From Globodera rostochiensis (Eukaryota > Nematoda > Chromadorea > Rhabditida > Heteroderidae), in assembly GCA_018350325.1 (NCBI GenBank), contig JAEVLN010000002.1, forward strand, positions 1,494,162 to 1,558,161: 64,000 nt of DNA, in the 5' to 3' direction. Shown piece after piece: positions 46,966 through 58,639 of this stretch; the first letter of the stretch is position 1, and each line of letters opens with the position of its first letter. Under the pieces are notes generated by a model. That model worked only from the letters and a program-made list of their open reading frames with translations, was not told the DNA's origin and did not search any database. The position numbers were made by a program, and so were the translations under genes.

Positions 46966-47082
46966 TTAAGCCTCGACACTTTCCTGTAATGTGTTATCAG
47001 TCAGCAGGTCGTTTTCACTCCTATTGACTTCATCCTCATTTAACGGAGACACTATTTTTAGTAGTTTTCGTAGTTTAAGTGT
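46966..47082 (-). CDS. Candidate terminal exon, minus strand
   Basis: Thirty-eight codons to TAA at 46966: TLKLRKLLKIVSPLNEDEVN then RSENDLLTDNTLQESVEA. A basic start followed by an acidic Asn/Ser-rich tail. A plus-strand 61-codon Ser-rich frame (46991-47176) overlaps. This would be the 3' end of a minus-strand gene facing the plus-strand exons to the left. Confidence 0.42.
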   Translation of the reverse strand, partial: TLKLRKLLKIVSPLNEDEVNRSENDLLTDNTLQESVEA

Positions 47083-47179
47083 TTATTTAATCGTTGTTAG
47101 AAATCAAACAGACAATTTTAGCAATATATTTAAATTTGAAGACAAAAAAACTAAAATTAAACCAAAAGCTCATTAATTA

Positions 47180-50100
47180 AAAAATACCTTAATTTATTAA
47201 TTAACAAAATTCAATCATAAATAATCACTAATGAAAAAATCTTTTCATATCAATTTTTTTAGCATAAAAGATTGTCAATATAATATCAAAGAATAAGTAA
47301 TGGTTACCTTTTTAAAAAAAATATCTTTCACACAAAAATGTTTTGTAATAAAGCTGATCAGTTCAATTTTATATTAGAATGCTTATATAAATTTTTCCAA
47401 ATATCATTTTAATTAGCTTGGCTCACGCTTGCAGCGTTGTCAAAATTACTTTTGTTTTAAATGTAAATTAATCAAATTAAACCTTTAAACAATTTAAAAT
47501 GAACCTTCAACATCGCATGCATTGATTCATTTAAAAACTTAAATATAAACTATTTACACTAAAATAATCTAATCGAAAATTATTTTTTGTTTTCGATAAA
47601 TGAGCAATATTTTACAATTTACAAAATTTTATAAAATTTTTCCATTCAACGCATTCGATATTAAAAATTATAAACAAAAATTATAAACATGAACAAAAAA
47701 ATAAATCTTAAATAAAAAAAACAATGAATTAAATATAAAACGTTATCTTAATTAAAACTTTTGAAAATCAACTAATATTTAAAAACAAAGAATAAACTAC
47801 AAAAATAAATGTGTATTGTAAAGTCATTATTGGTCCTATATCTTAAAAACTTTGTAATAAAATCATATATATTTTTTGAAACAAATTCGATATCCTTCAA
47901 TGTTTCGTTTATGCTGCCCATCAGCAATAAAAAGTGTTCAAAAAACTTTAGCTTATGACTACAAAAATATTTTCTACGATTCTAGTGTTTTTATTAATTT
48001 ATTTAAAGGAAATCAAGTATATTTTAGAAATTAAGCAACAAAACGCTTGGGTATCGTTCGCAATGAACAAACCATTTGATCCCAAAGTATGTCTGTTCGT
48101 ACCACGGCGATTGCCAATGTCATATCTATACTTTCTCTCCATATTATTCCAAAATTTTCGTTTAAAAATCAAGTGAAATATTTGTGTTTTTTATTTTAAT
48201 TTAGTTTTTTAGTTTTTATATTGGTCAAATATGTATTTTCAGATTGTGATTTAGTATTTTTTTATTAACAAATGGGCTTTGTAGAAAGCGAGTTTAAACA
48301 AAATATTATATCGAAATCATAGTTAAAATAAATTAAAAAGAAATATGAATATTAAATATACGTATACAAAATAAAATCTGTAATCTAAAAATAATATTAT
48401 GTAATTAAATTTTTATAACGGCAAATGTTTTAGCTTCGCTTAACATTTACGACTCAGTAAAAATGAAAAATTCAATAATTCAAAAAATTATTATCTGTCT
48501 AATCTAAAATAAAAAATTTTTTCAATATTAAAATGAGGAGTCCAGCTCGAAGAAGATGGAAGGGAAAACATTTTCGACAATTTGAAATATAATCAAATAA
48601 ATAAAATTACCTTTAAATCATTGATAAAAAACTTTAAATTTGGTCTGTTTAAAATTATTAATAAACTGAAAAACAATAATAAAGGCCCATTTTTGGTCAA
48701 AAACCACATAACAAGTGTTTAAATTATAAATGTGCAACACAAACAAAACATTGAAGAGAAGAAATAATAGAAGTTGAGCAAATAAATATTTAAATACGCG
48801 TCTAAGAACTTAAGAGAATTCATTCTTTTTGAATCAAATCTGGCAAAAAAGATAAACTCATTCAAATTTTAAATAAAATTAGATTTAAATAATGATAAAA
48901 TTTTAATCAATCTTGAAATTCTAAAAATTATTAAAATTACATAATATACGATTAAACTTGCTTCGTTAAAGTAATTGAAAGAAATTTCTCAAAGTCCCCA
49001 AAATAAAGCTACGAGCAAACAAGCAGCTGAGAGCTTGAGGCTAGCATTAATAAGCCAAATTTTTTTTCGAAAAAAAACATATTTAAAGCAAATATTTGTA
49101 AAAGTCTTTAAATAAAAGAAAGTTTAAAAATTTAAATTAAACAATCGAATAAAAAACTGTAAATTAAAGTTTAGAAAATTAAACGCGTTAAATTATTAAA
49201 ATGAAAGACAATTAAGTTATTTGAATAAAAAAATCCGATGCCGAGAAAAAAATTTCAATATTAATAACAAAATTGTTATCTATTTTTTTAAAGATATAAA
49301 AAAATGTTTAAAAGGTAGCCAAAGAAGTCAACAAGTTGTAAAATGTATAATATATAACATATCATGTTTAGTCAAAGCCACCTGGGTGTGATATATATTT
49401 AAAACCAAACATTCGTTCCTTAAATTAAACATTCAGGAATGAGCATGGAAAAAAAATAAATACGATTGAAATAAATGGAAAATAAGTGGAAACATGAATC
49501 AAAAACTTATTATACTATTTGAGTGATCTTATTAAAAATTTAAAATAAAACCGAATCATAAACTGACAAGCATATGTTTTAATTAACTTTTTTAAATTTA
49601 AACTGTATTTTTAATGGCCGATAAAGTAAATTATATAATTTTACGAAATTTCAAAATTTTCCAAAAGTTATTTTTGGACTTATATAAATGTTACATATTA
49701 AACTGCAGGTATTTGAATAAATTGGAAAATTATAAGTTTATGAATAAAAAACATGCGGCCGAAAACGAAAATCGAGCGTAAAGTAGTAATTTAAAAAAAG
49801 ATTTAAATCTAAAGATTATTAACAAATAGTTAATGAATCAATTAATGATTTTTATTAAAAATTTATTAACCGATGATATGAAAAATCTATTATTTGTCAG
49901 AAAAAAATATTTATTAAAAATATAACAATTTTAAATTCAATCAAAATCTACTAAATAAACATTATTTTTTACAGAGTTCTTGATTTCTAATTAAGTATTA
50001 AAATAAAATAAATTAAATTAAACAAAAAGCGGATATATCAGATATCACGCAAAGAAAGGAAAGGACTAAAAGATTCGTTTGAATACTTTTAATCTGAAAA

Positions 50101-50220
50101 ATATAAAAGAGAAAATGGAGCTCGTAAATTAATGTAAGCAATTAAAAAAAAAATGAATAATTACATATTTATCAATCAATTAAAAAAAGATCAGCTTCCG
50201 TTGCTTTTTTTCTATTCGCG
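47180..50220. other. A-rich stretch, little recognisable
   Basis: Strongly A-rich on the plus strand with few islands. A 73-codon plus frame at 47955-48176 has a GC-richer end (FDPKVCLFVPRRLPMSYLYF) and is the only weak coding candidate. Otherwise intron or intergenic. Confidence 0.4.
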
Positions 50221-50244
50221 CCTCATTAATCCGTTAAATTTTTA

Positions 50245-50358
50245 ATGGCTCCTAAACAACATCAACGAACACGACTCCAAAAATGTGTGAGTAAAAACGA
50301 TTTTAGGGGAGGGGGCGCCGAGAAAATTCTCGTCGCAAATAGTAGTCGGTTAACATAA
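50245..50358 (+). CDS. Small candidate ORF (37 aa)
   Basis: ATG GCT CCT to TAA: MAPKQHQRTRLQKCVSKNDF then RGGGAEKILVANSSRLT. It contains TGT|GTGAGT, a donor consensus, so the first 14 codons alone could be a first exon. On the minus strand TGTTTAG could be an acceptor. Confidence 0.38.
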   Translation: MAPKQHQRTRLQKCVSKNDFRGGGAEKILVANSSRLT

Positions 50359-50725
50359 ATTTTAATTAAGACTCCTGACTTCGGAGTTTCAATAGAATTT
50401 ATTAGAACAAAATATATTAATTAAATAAAAATTAATTTACAGAAAAATAGATTGATTATTGGCCCCGGGGGCGGACTCCTCTGCTTATTAATTTAATCAC
50501 AAAGTTTTAAATATCAAAATGTTTAATCATGAAATTTCTTAATTATATAACATTAATTTTATCTGCATAAATTTGTATTTAAAAATACCCAATATTTGAT
50601 TCAATATTAATCAAAATGAATCTGCTCTACTATACAATCATTAAAGACAACAAAATAAATTAAAACACAACTAATTATAAATCTGTCCATTTGCTGCTTT
50701 CTTACATATTATTTAAAAAATTGAA

Positions 50726-50800
50726 ATGTCTCATTTGTCTACTGGCTTTGCAAACATTATGGACACAAAGTCTGTGTGTTCAGTGCGCAATGTTTCTTAA
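50726..50800. other. Small island, possible exon
   Basis: Plus: ATG frame MSHLSTGFANIMDTKSVCSV to TAA. Minus: TLRTEHTDFVSIMFAKPVDK to TGA after an AATTAAG acceptor. Strand unresolved. Confidence 0.28.
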
Positions 50801-52365
50801 TTATTTTGTTTCCAATATTTAGGCAAATACAAAAATTATATTTTTTAAATTTAAATCAATAGATTCGTTAAATTAAAAAATCGACAAAACAAAATTTTAA
50901 AATCATAAAAATTGAAACACAATCTTAACTAACTTTATAAAATATATTTTTTGATCATTTTTTGCCTACTTCTTACAACAAGCCATGCTACCAATGAATT
51001 TTTATTGGTTGGTTATCAGACAAATATTACAAAAGTTTATAAAGAAAAACGTTTAAAATGACTTAATGTTTTTTATAGTTTTCATTTATATTTTTACATA
51101 ATTGGTTTTTTATCTCCGGAACCTTTATTTTATAATCGATTAATTCAACTTAGTGAGTTCATGGGTTGCTAATATTCAAGTTTTGAATTCATTTCTGTTA
51201 TGACTTTATTTAAGTTCTAGAGCATTAATTAATAAAATAATTTTATTAAAAAGGTTGCTTTTATTTTGAAAAAAAACGGATCCGATCTTCTTTATTAAAC
51301 CCAAAATTGGTAGTTACCTATTTAAGTAGAAAATTATATTTTAGTGCCGCATAAAATAGTTATTAGCAAAAAAGAAATTAGAAAAATATATAAATATTAT
51401 TATACATTAGGAAATATTATTAAAACTTGAATTTTCTAGTTAGAAATAAAATTACAAGAAAATATAATAAACTCAATCCGTTTTAAAACAAAAAATAAAT
51501 AAATTAAAACTATTTATTATGCAACTGTTTTATTTTAATTACTTATAACGGCTTTAAACAATTTTCTGACCATTAATTAACATGAAACTTTTCAAAATTT
51601 TGATTTATTTTTTATTTTGTTTTTTATTACAACTATAGTAATTGTTGTTTTCCATTTAGTTGAAAATCGGGCATGTATGAAGCCCTTAATATAGCAATTT
51701 TTCTGATCATGTTTTACATTTTATCGCCTTTTAATATCGATTGTTTTTGAATGGTTAAATTTAATGTATTTTTTAAGTTAATTTCTGGTTTTTTGACTTT
51801 CGCTATATAACATGTTATTTCAAAAAAAGAGCCGAAAGTGAAAAAGTGGGGAAAAGTGCCAAACAGGAAAATCAAATGGCATTTTTCCCGTCTAGAATGC
51901 CCCTAGGTTTTTTAGGCTCACGAAAGTTAGGCAATTTTTCTTAAAGACCGAGGGGAGTTGAGTTGATGATTGTTTTGTAATTTATAGAGTTTCAGTGAAT
52001 GATCAAAAAAATTTTAAATCTGCGCCTATTTACCAATTATCAGTCGTAAGAGTTTATTTCTTTTTATGCCGCTAAATAATAGGGCATCTTTTAAATTCTT
52101 TGTGCCTTTTTTTAATTCAAAAATATAGAAAGAAATGTACGAAAAAAAGAAAACAATACTTAACAGTAAGGCAAAATAAAAAAGATGTCAACAAATAAAG
52201 TCAATTTTGTGCAAATCAATAAAAGTAAAGATTCATGTCGCCCATAAAATGTAAATTAATTTTATAAATAACGAAATAGCGATTTTATAACAATTAGTAT
52301 ATAAATAAATGTTGTATTAAAATGAATAAATCTGCCGCAACAATAAATTAAATAAATCAACTGTC

Positions 52366-52519
52366 CTAAAGATGGGCTATACGAGGAAGATTGAATGCTG
52401 GAATTCTGAACAAGCTGTCAAAGACCAACTTCTCAGGAGGAATCTATGCACCTATCGCAGCATCCTACGTTAGAAGTAGTTTTCATTATCAATTGTTGGG
52501 AATAAGCGCGATCCCATCC
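52366..52519. CDS. Candidate exon(s), both strands plausible
   Basis: Minus: ATGTACCAG acceptor, GWDRAYSQQLIMKTTSN with a GTAGGA donor or read-through to TGA; then, after a GTGCATAG acceptor, IPPEKLVFDSLFRIPAFNLP to a stop. Plus: ATG frame MGYTRKIECWNSEQAVKDQL then LRRNLCTYRSILR and TAG. The minus reading fits the orientation of its neighbours but would need a 25-nt intron. Confidence 0.35.
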
Positions 52520-52559
52520 CTGGTACATATAATATTCAAAAAATAAAGCAAACAGTGTC

Positions 52560-54470
52560 CCAAATAAACATTTAAGGGGTATATAAAAATGCTTTCAAAG
52601 CATAGAAACCACTATATAAAAGAACAAGATTAATAATAAATAACACATTAATCATTGCCGCAGCAAACGAATATGAAAATACTTTTAAAAAAGTAAAGAA
52701 TATAAAACATATTCTTCTAAAAAATTAAAATTGAATTATTTCATTAAAAAAATAAATCTTACCAAAGATAGGTAATATTAAAAATTCGTTTATATAATTT
52801 AGGAATAAACAAAAAATTAAATCTAATAAATAAAACTAATTATGCGATTTCTTGGATTAATTATTTGAATTTTTAAAACTAAATTAAGCCTCCATTTAAC
52901 ATGTTGGCGCAAAGAATAGAAAAATAAAAAACTTTAAATAAAAAATCAACGGCAACAGAAAGCAGCAGACACGCTCCTCACGGCACTCGCCCAATCAATG
53001 AAAATTATAGCTTAAAATAGAGAAGGATAAATTAATTTATTGTATAAATTATTTTAAAAAGAATATATATAGTTCAGAGCGCGATATTTTACATGTAAAA
53101 ATTCTAATTTAAACAGAAAAGCTTATATTAAAACCTCTTAATCTATATTATAATAAAATATTATTTTTTTTTCTAATAAATGTCATTTTAAAAAGTTAAT
53201 AAATAAATATTTTATCTATGGAATTATTACAAAAAAAATATGAAAATAAACTTTTTTATTAAATCTTTGTATTATTTTAAATTTTATTTAATCCGTTGTT
53301 TGAATATAAGATTGCAAGTCACGTGATTAATAATCGCATTTATTTTACAAAAATATGAGCGCCTAAAATGAAACTATTTAAATTATGATATAAAAATTAA
53401 AGTTTTGAAATTATATAAAAAGAAATAAACCTATTGAACTTGAAAAAACATTAAAAATATTGTAGCAAAAACCTTAATTAGAAATTAATCCTGATATTTT
53501 AATTATTCTAAAAGTAATTAAAAGTCTTGCTTCTTTTATTTTTTGTTGCTTTCTTTGTTTCTATGTGATGTTCAGTCCGTGAAAAGCCCGATTTACAACA
53601 AAAAAAAAGTCGTACTGTTTCATGTTGTTATTATATAATAGAATTAAATCTCACTACAGCTCAACACTCTTTAAGGGAATTTCAATCGAACCATAAAGTG
53701 ATTTATTAATTATATTGAAAATCCTCATAAGAAAATAAAATTAAAGGCGGGGATGGATTGGGCAACACAATATATATATAAAGGATTTAGTTCACAACAT
53801 TTAAACATAATTTATATTTAGCGCTGAACAACCGCTTCACATATCAATTTTCGCGCACGACACGAATAATTTAAGCATTTGATATACTTTAATCTGCAAT
53901 TAATATCAAATTAACGTGAAAGTGTATCAAGTTGTACGAAACTGTCTTTTAGAGTCTTGTATTGTTTGTAGATTCTGTTGAGAATATTTTTTTATTTATT
54001 AATTAATAATTTATTTTATGTTATTGTGGAAACCATTACTGCTTTGGCAGTTGAATAAAGATTAAATGTTTTGCAAAAAACTCAAAACGTAATTTGTTCC
54101 TTTTTATTTTTTGTCAAAAAATAGCGATTTTCTAATAATATTCTACACCCAACGGTATCTCCAGCAGAAAACTCCGGCTTACCACCATAAATTATTAAAA
54201 TGATAATTACATTGGAATTGTTCGAATCGGTTCAAAACTGACCGTGTTACGAAAGTGTCAAGTAATGCATAAAGGATAAAATTTTCACAATTAGAAACAA
54301 ATATTAAATTCTCTTTATATGATGACATGCGTCCCCAAGAAAAATTTCTGGTCTAAATTTCCAGTTTTTTTTTTGAAATTTCGACTTAATTTGCTAGAGA
54401 CTCAATTTGTTAAAAAAATTGCTCCAAAAATTATAAGACCGGCGTAATGCATATAAAAGTCAAACGATTT
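52560..54470. other. AT-rich stretch, no gene recognised
   Basis: A-rich with short GC-richer specks (for example 52960-53000 and 53820-53880) that do not form convincing frames. Probably intron. Confidence 0.4.
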
Positions 54471-54480
54471 TGCTTGTAGA

Positions 54481-54684
54481 CAAATTAAGGTTTTTTAACA
54501 TTATTTACGAAATTAAGAAAAAATATTGAGAAAAATTTGTTTACTCTCACATTTTAAGAATCCGTCAAAGTGGGAAAATTAAACATAACTAATAATAAAT
54601 ACTCATTGTACTCGAAGAATATTAAATACAACTATTTTTTGTTGAAGAAGGACGTCTTAATTTGAGAATCCAACTCTGTGTCGT
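54481..54684 (+). repeat. Dispersed repeat, copy 1
   Basis: About 200 bp recur in inverted orientation at 63610-63812. Best-conserved blocks are TGTTTACTCTCACATTTTAA and TTTTTTGTTGAAGAAGGACG TC. Confidence 0.85.
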
Positions 54685-55446
54685 AAAATTATTAAAATTA
54701 CATTTTTTGAAAAAAAATTATTTCCTTTATTTAAATCAAGAAAAATTGAATCCAAAATTAAATACCCAATTTAAAATTCGAATTTATTAAATGCATAAAT
54801 AATCCTACCTATTTATAAATTTTGCTCATAAAATACATAAACTATATAAGATATGTGAAACAGTAATGGACTCTGACTGATGATAACTTACTTTATTTAA
54901 AAAACACGTGTTATTGATTTGTTAAAATTTAAAAAACATAATTTATACGATAAACAATTAAATACGTCCTATTTACAGAAATCCATATGGAAAAAGTGAA
55001 ATATAATGTCAAATTACTAGTCATTAAAATGCATTTAATAAATAGTCAATGCCATACCTAACGTGTAAAGATGTCTGTTAGTCACCACCTGTTTTATCAA
55101 GCTAAGCTAAATTAGCATTTCCCAACCCCGTAGTCGCGAAAAGTCGAATTTGATTGCTGCAAGACATCAAGGTTTTAAAAAGCTATAGTTTTATCTAAAC
55201 AATATATATTTTTAATTTCGTTTGATTTTTATTTGGCTTGAAAAATCATGAATTGTAATTTCTATATTATTTAGATTTTTGAGGGCCAATTTCAATAATA
55301 TTTTTTATTTTAAGGTGTCATTTATGACATTTACTACGTTTGGAGTAAATTTATATTGATACCGTATACCATGACTGTCTTCATAGCATAAATTTTTCTT
55401 CTAAATTTTAAGCCACAAAAAAACAATATAGTAATTGATGAATAAA

Positions 55447-55689
55447 TTACTCTTTAATTTTAATTTTAAAAGTGCTGATTTTTCGACGATCAGTTGGTCG
55501 GTCTTTTGCTGAAACCACACGCAAAACGTGCCCTATCTCATGATATGCCTCTCGGGCCTTATTGTAGTCTTTTTGCTTTTTGGATTTAGCGCTAATTTTG
55601 TAGGTTTGAATTATTACAAAGGTTAAGAGAAAACAATAATAAATTGATGCAATTTCAATTTTATTTGAAAATAATTTTGTTTTCTTATT
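55447..55689 (-). CDS. Candidate terminal exon, membrane protein tail
   Basis: Eighty codons open to TAA at 55447, the longest convincing non-repeat frame here. Order: a lysine-rich start, a hydrophobic segment (ASIYYCFLLTFVIIQTY), then a basic tail KISAKSKKQKDYNKAREAYH, EIGHVLRVVSAKDRPTDRRK, ISTFKIKIKE. The layout suggests a single-pass membrane protein with a short charged cytoplasmic end. No start codon lies in the frame, so it would be an exon; the acceptor is not certain (ATAAAATAAG above 55689 is possible). A plus-strand frame (FFDDQLVGLLLKPHAKRALS) is open across half of it. Confidence 0.48.
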   Translation of the reverse strand, partial: NKKTKLFSNKIEIASIYYCFLLTFVIIQTYKISAKSKKQKDYNKAREAYHEIGHVLRVVSAKDRPTDRRKISTFKIKIKE

Positions 55690-55966
55690 TTATGGTTTTT
55701 AAATTATTGGTGTGCTGTTTTATTTCAAAATTAAGAATTTACAGTTAAAATATTTAAATTTATTAATTCTGATTTAATGTTTTGTTTAATGATCGTGATC
55801 GATACATTTTACTAACTAAGTAAATTTGATATTTTTATTGCAATTTAAGCTACAATTGTTTTCATTTTTGGTGATTATTTATATTTAAATTATTTTGGCA
55901 TATTTTATTTTATTAATAAAAGAGGCCATTAAATAAAATCCAATAAACGACCTCTTATTTGCTTAC

Positions 55967-56019
55967 TCCTCCATCGCGTATGCAGTTGGAATTCGAATGG
56001 TTTAAGTGGACGTTGCTCA
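55967..56019 (-). CDS. Candidate internal exon with GTAAGC donor
   Basis: Minus strand: ATAACCAATTAG acceptor, 53 nt, GGA|GTAAGC donor. It reads SNVHLNHSNSNCIRDGG in one frame or EQRPLKPFEFQLHTRWR in another. It lies about 280 bases upstream of the 80-codon exon and may belong to the same transcript. Confidence 0.38.
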
Positions 56020-56089
56020 CTAATTGGTTATTTCCATATTAAATTAATGCTTTAAGTTTTAGTCTATTATACTCGAACACATAATTGTT

Positions 56090-56296
56090 TTAAATTTGAG
56101 CACAGAAAATCAAATTTTTATATAGTCGATGAATCTTGAATCGGCTGCTCAAAATTTTAGAATCAATCAAAATAACCACCGGCTTATTTAGTGGTTTAGC
56201 AAAACCCAAATTTTTTATAATACCTTTGATTCGAAAAAAGCAATAAATATTTATGTAAACATAACTAATATTTACAAAAACTATAATTATGATCAT
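56090..56296 (-). CDS. 68-codon open frame
   Basis: ATG at 56296; Ile/Tyr/Val-rich hydrophobic start, then GIIKNLGFAKPLNKPVVILI and DSKILSSRFKIHRLYKNLIF. The second half is coding-like; the first may be chance A/T sequence. Confidence 0.33.
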   Translation of the reverse strand: MIIIIVFVNISYVYINIYCFFRIKGIIKNLGFAKPLNKPVVILIDSKILSSRFKIHRLYKNLIFCAQI

Positions 56297-56428
56297 ACGC
56301 CGAGGCAGAGAAAAAGTTTAATCTTTTAACTAAGTAAAAATATTTAAAAATAAATAATATTTACACAAACAAAACATTAATAAAAGAATGGCAAAGATAA
56401 AAAAGTACAAAAATGCAAAATATTGTAG

Positions 56429-56545
56429 TTAAAAAATTAATGTCGATTTAACAAAAAGTTTATCACAATATGTAAATAGCCAATTTCCTTTAAAAAATTG
56501 TTTTAAAGGATCAGTTAGTAGATGCCCGATGCGTGAAATTTGCAA
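56429..56545 (-). CDS. Candidate exon (38 codons)
   Basis: LQISRIGHLLTDPLKQFFKG then NWLFTYCDKLFVKSTLIF and TAA at 56429. A T-tract (the reverse of the A-run at 56545-56558) precedes it as a polypyrimidine tract would, though the AG is missing. Confidence 0.35.
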   Translation of the reverse strand: MQISRIGHLLTDPLKQFFKGNWLFTYCDKLFVKSTLIF

Positions 56546-56867
56546 AAAAAAAAAAAAGTATAAATGATAATTATTTCTAATTTTGTTTATTATTTTCTAT
56601 TTTTAATATTATTTATTCTTGTATGATACAGTTTTTGCCAGATAAATTTCATATTGTAATTTGAATTCTTTAAAAAGTATTCGAATCGTAAATTCATATA
56701 ATTATATTTTGGAACAAAAATAACGATTAATATTCATATAAACTACAAATATTTTTTATAAAATAGATAAATATGTTGTTTTATCTGAGATTAAATTTGT
56801 GCATATGCAATGAATGCAATATTAAAAAAAATATTTTTGATTACAAGCAGATCTACTACGTCATCTT

Positions 56868-56912
56868 CCATCGTTCGTCATGGAAATGAAATTTAATTAA
56901 TGAAATTAAGAT
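56868..56912 (-). CDS. Possible short exon
   Basis: Minus frame reading SLIKFHFHDERWKMT before an AC|GTAGTA donor. Small GC-richer island; weak. Confidence 0.22.
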
Positions 56913-56959
56913 CTGAAATATTAATTTATACCTATTTGTAAATAAGTTTTACAAACTAA

Positions 56960-57067
56960 TCAGAACGGTCTAACGCTAAAGGTGTGGAACCGCGTACAGG
57001 GTCGGGCCAAAGCTGAAATATTAAACTCTAAATAATAATTCTGGTCGGAGAAACGGGTCAAAAAAGG
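56960..57067 (-). CDS. Candidate terminal exon (35 codons)
   Basis: Open from CCT after TGA to TGA at 56960: PFLTRFSDQNYYLEFNISAL then ARPCTRFHTFSVRPF. A TTTAATATTTCAG acceptor lies inside, so the true exon may start at ALARPC. Good composition for AT-rich DNA. Confidence 0.4.
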   Translation of the reverse strand, partial: PFLTRFSDQNYYLEFNISALARPCTRFHTFSVRPF

Positions 57068-57417
57068 TCAAATAAAATTGTAAAGAATTAAAATGAGAAC
57101 AAGAAATGGAAAATGTATATGTCGTCAACATATAAAACCTTAATTGTTAGAAATAAAATGAAATTAATGCAAACCAAATAAAACTAGACACCGCAAAAGA
57201 ATACAAAATTTAAATGAGAAACGATGAAATAAAAAAATTAGAGAATAGAACATGGTTTTAACATGTCAAATAATTAAGCATGGAAAAATAATTCAAAAAT
57301 ATTGAACTAAAGAGTAATTTTACACTCTTAAAATTTTTTCATTTAACGATGCAGGAAAAAAAGTTTTACAACTATTAAAAAAATAAAATATTTTATAATC
57401 TAGGTATGTGCAATTAC

Positions 57418-57441
57418 GTGAAGCAGTTCAGATTGGCGATT
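57418..57441 (-). CDS. Possible 24-nt microexon
   Basis: TTTTGATTTTAG acceptor, NRQSELLH, CAC|GTAATT donor, phase 0 at both ends. Too short to support without transcripts. Confidence 0.22.
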
Positions 57442-57737
57442 CTAAAATCAAAATCCCAAATAAAAAAATTAACCAAAGCAAATTTAGCCTAGAATAAATA
57501 TATAATAATTATTAATCTATTTATATACAAAAATAAATGAAATAAACACAGCGTTATAATAGTTAAACAAAACTACAAATTATTATTATCAAATATTTAA
57601 GAAAATAGTCAAAAGCTTTCGACACACCCAAAGAAATTTAGAAAACCCGCAAAAATTAGGGATATTCAGTATACAAAAAGATTGGAGCAAATGGTGACTG
57701 TGATGCATCTGCACAACTTAATGTGTTTTTTGTATAC

Positions 57738-57801
57738 ATTTTGTAAACGGAGGTGAGGGATTTGCATATTTATAAGCCAAGAAGGAATCTTTGTTGTAAA
57801 T
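57738..57801 (-). CDS. Candidate internal exon
   Basis: Minus frame IYNKDSFLAYKYANPSPPFT to an AAAT|GTATAC donor. A second minus frame (MQIPHLRLQNVYKKHIKLCR) is open for about 40 codons across the same island. Confidence 0.33.
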
Positions 57802-58203
57802 AATTAAATAATCATTGGTAAATAATGTCTTAGTGACTCGAATTGAATTAAAATTATTAAAAAATTAATAGATAAAAAAATTATTAAAAATACTTTATAA
57901 GTAAACTAAACACATTTTATATAATCAAAACGTTGCCATTTACAATAAATATTAATCAAATAAATCGATTTGATTATTTTATTTTTAAAATAAATTGGTA
58001 CTTCGATTTGAGCTAAAAATAAAAAAATAATATGTTTCATAGCGCGCAAAAGATAATGTCAGAATTACTAATTGGACCTTAATGTCATTAATATAAGTAT
58101 TATGCTAAAATGATAGAAAGGTATAAGCAAAACTTAAATTTGGTTTAAAATATTTAAAAATATACATTTTGATGCTTAAAAAACTGAAATGCAAAAAATT
58201 ATT

Positions 58204-58329
58204 TTAAAAAATGGCAAATAAAGCGAGTGTATCTTCAAAATGCAATAAAATACTATAAATGCAAATTGAGCCGTACGGGCGGACGGAGTATGAATGGATT
58301 TTGGCTGTTGCTTTGGGTTTGGTTGGGTA
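58204..58329 (-). CDS. Candidate exon with strong acceptor
   Basis: Acceptor ATCATTTTTTTAG, then 41 codons to TAA: YPTKPKATAKIHSYSVRPYG, SICIYSILLHFEDTLALFAI. A possible internal donor is TATA|GTATTT. One of the better minus-strand candidates, in line with the A-rich (minus-transcribed) domain. Confidence 0.42.
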   Translation of the reverse strand, partial: YPTKPKATAKIHSYSVRPYGSICIYSILLHFEDTLALFAIF

Positions 58330-58509
58330 CTAAAAAAATGATAAAATGGTCTTTATTTTAAAGTAATAATCAAAAAGATATTTAGTAATAAAAACATAAA
58401 AAGACAATTTATAATAATTAACATTTAATATAATAGAATTAAATCAAAAACATTATAAAAGCCAAAACAATTTCAAAAAATTTAAATTAAACATGCATTC
58501 CCAGCGGTT

Positions 58510-58617
58510 CTAAACCAAAAAAGATGTGGATTGCAGTGAAGTGTTTTTAATCCAATAAAACATCATAACTTTCCGACCAGCACATTTAATAGAAAATAAA
58601 TTTTTTAAAAGTAAGAA
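58510..58617 (-). CDS. Candidate exon (35 codons)
   Basis: FLLLKNLFSIKCAGRKVMMF then YWIKNTSLQSTSFLV and TAG at 58510. Mixed hydrophobic and basic; no motif recognised. Confidence 0.35.
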   Translation of the reverse strand, partial: FLLLKNLFSIKCAGRKVMMFYWIKNTSLQSTSFLV

Positions 58618-58639
58618 CAATCATAATTAAAAAATAATA

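Noticed and set aside
54190..54260. tRNA gene (TTCGAATCGG resembles a B box)
   Set aside because: No A box or cloverleaf could be drawn around it.
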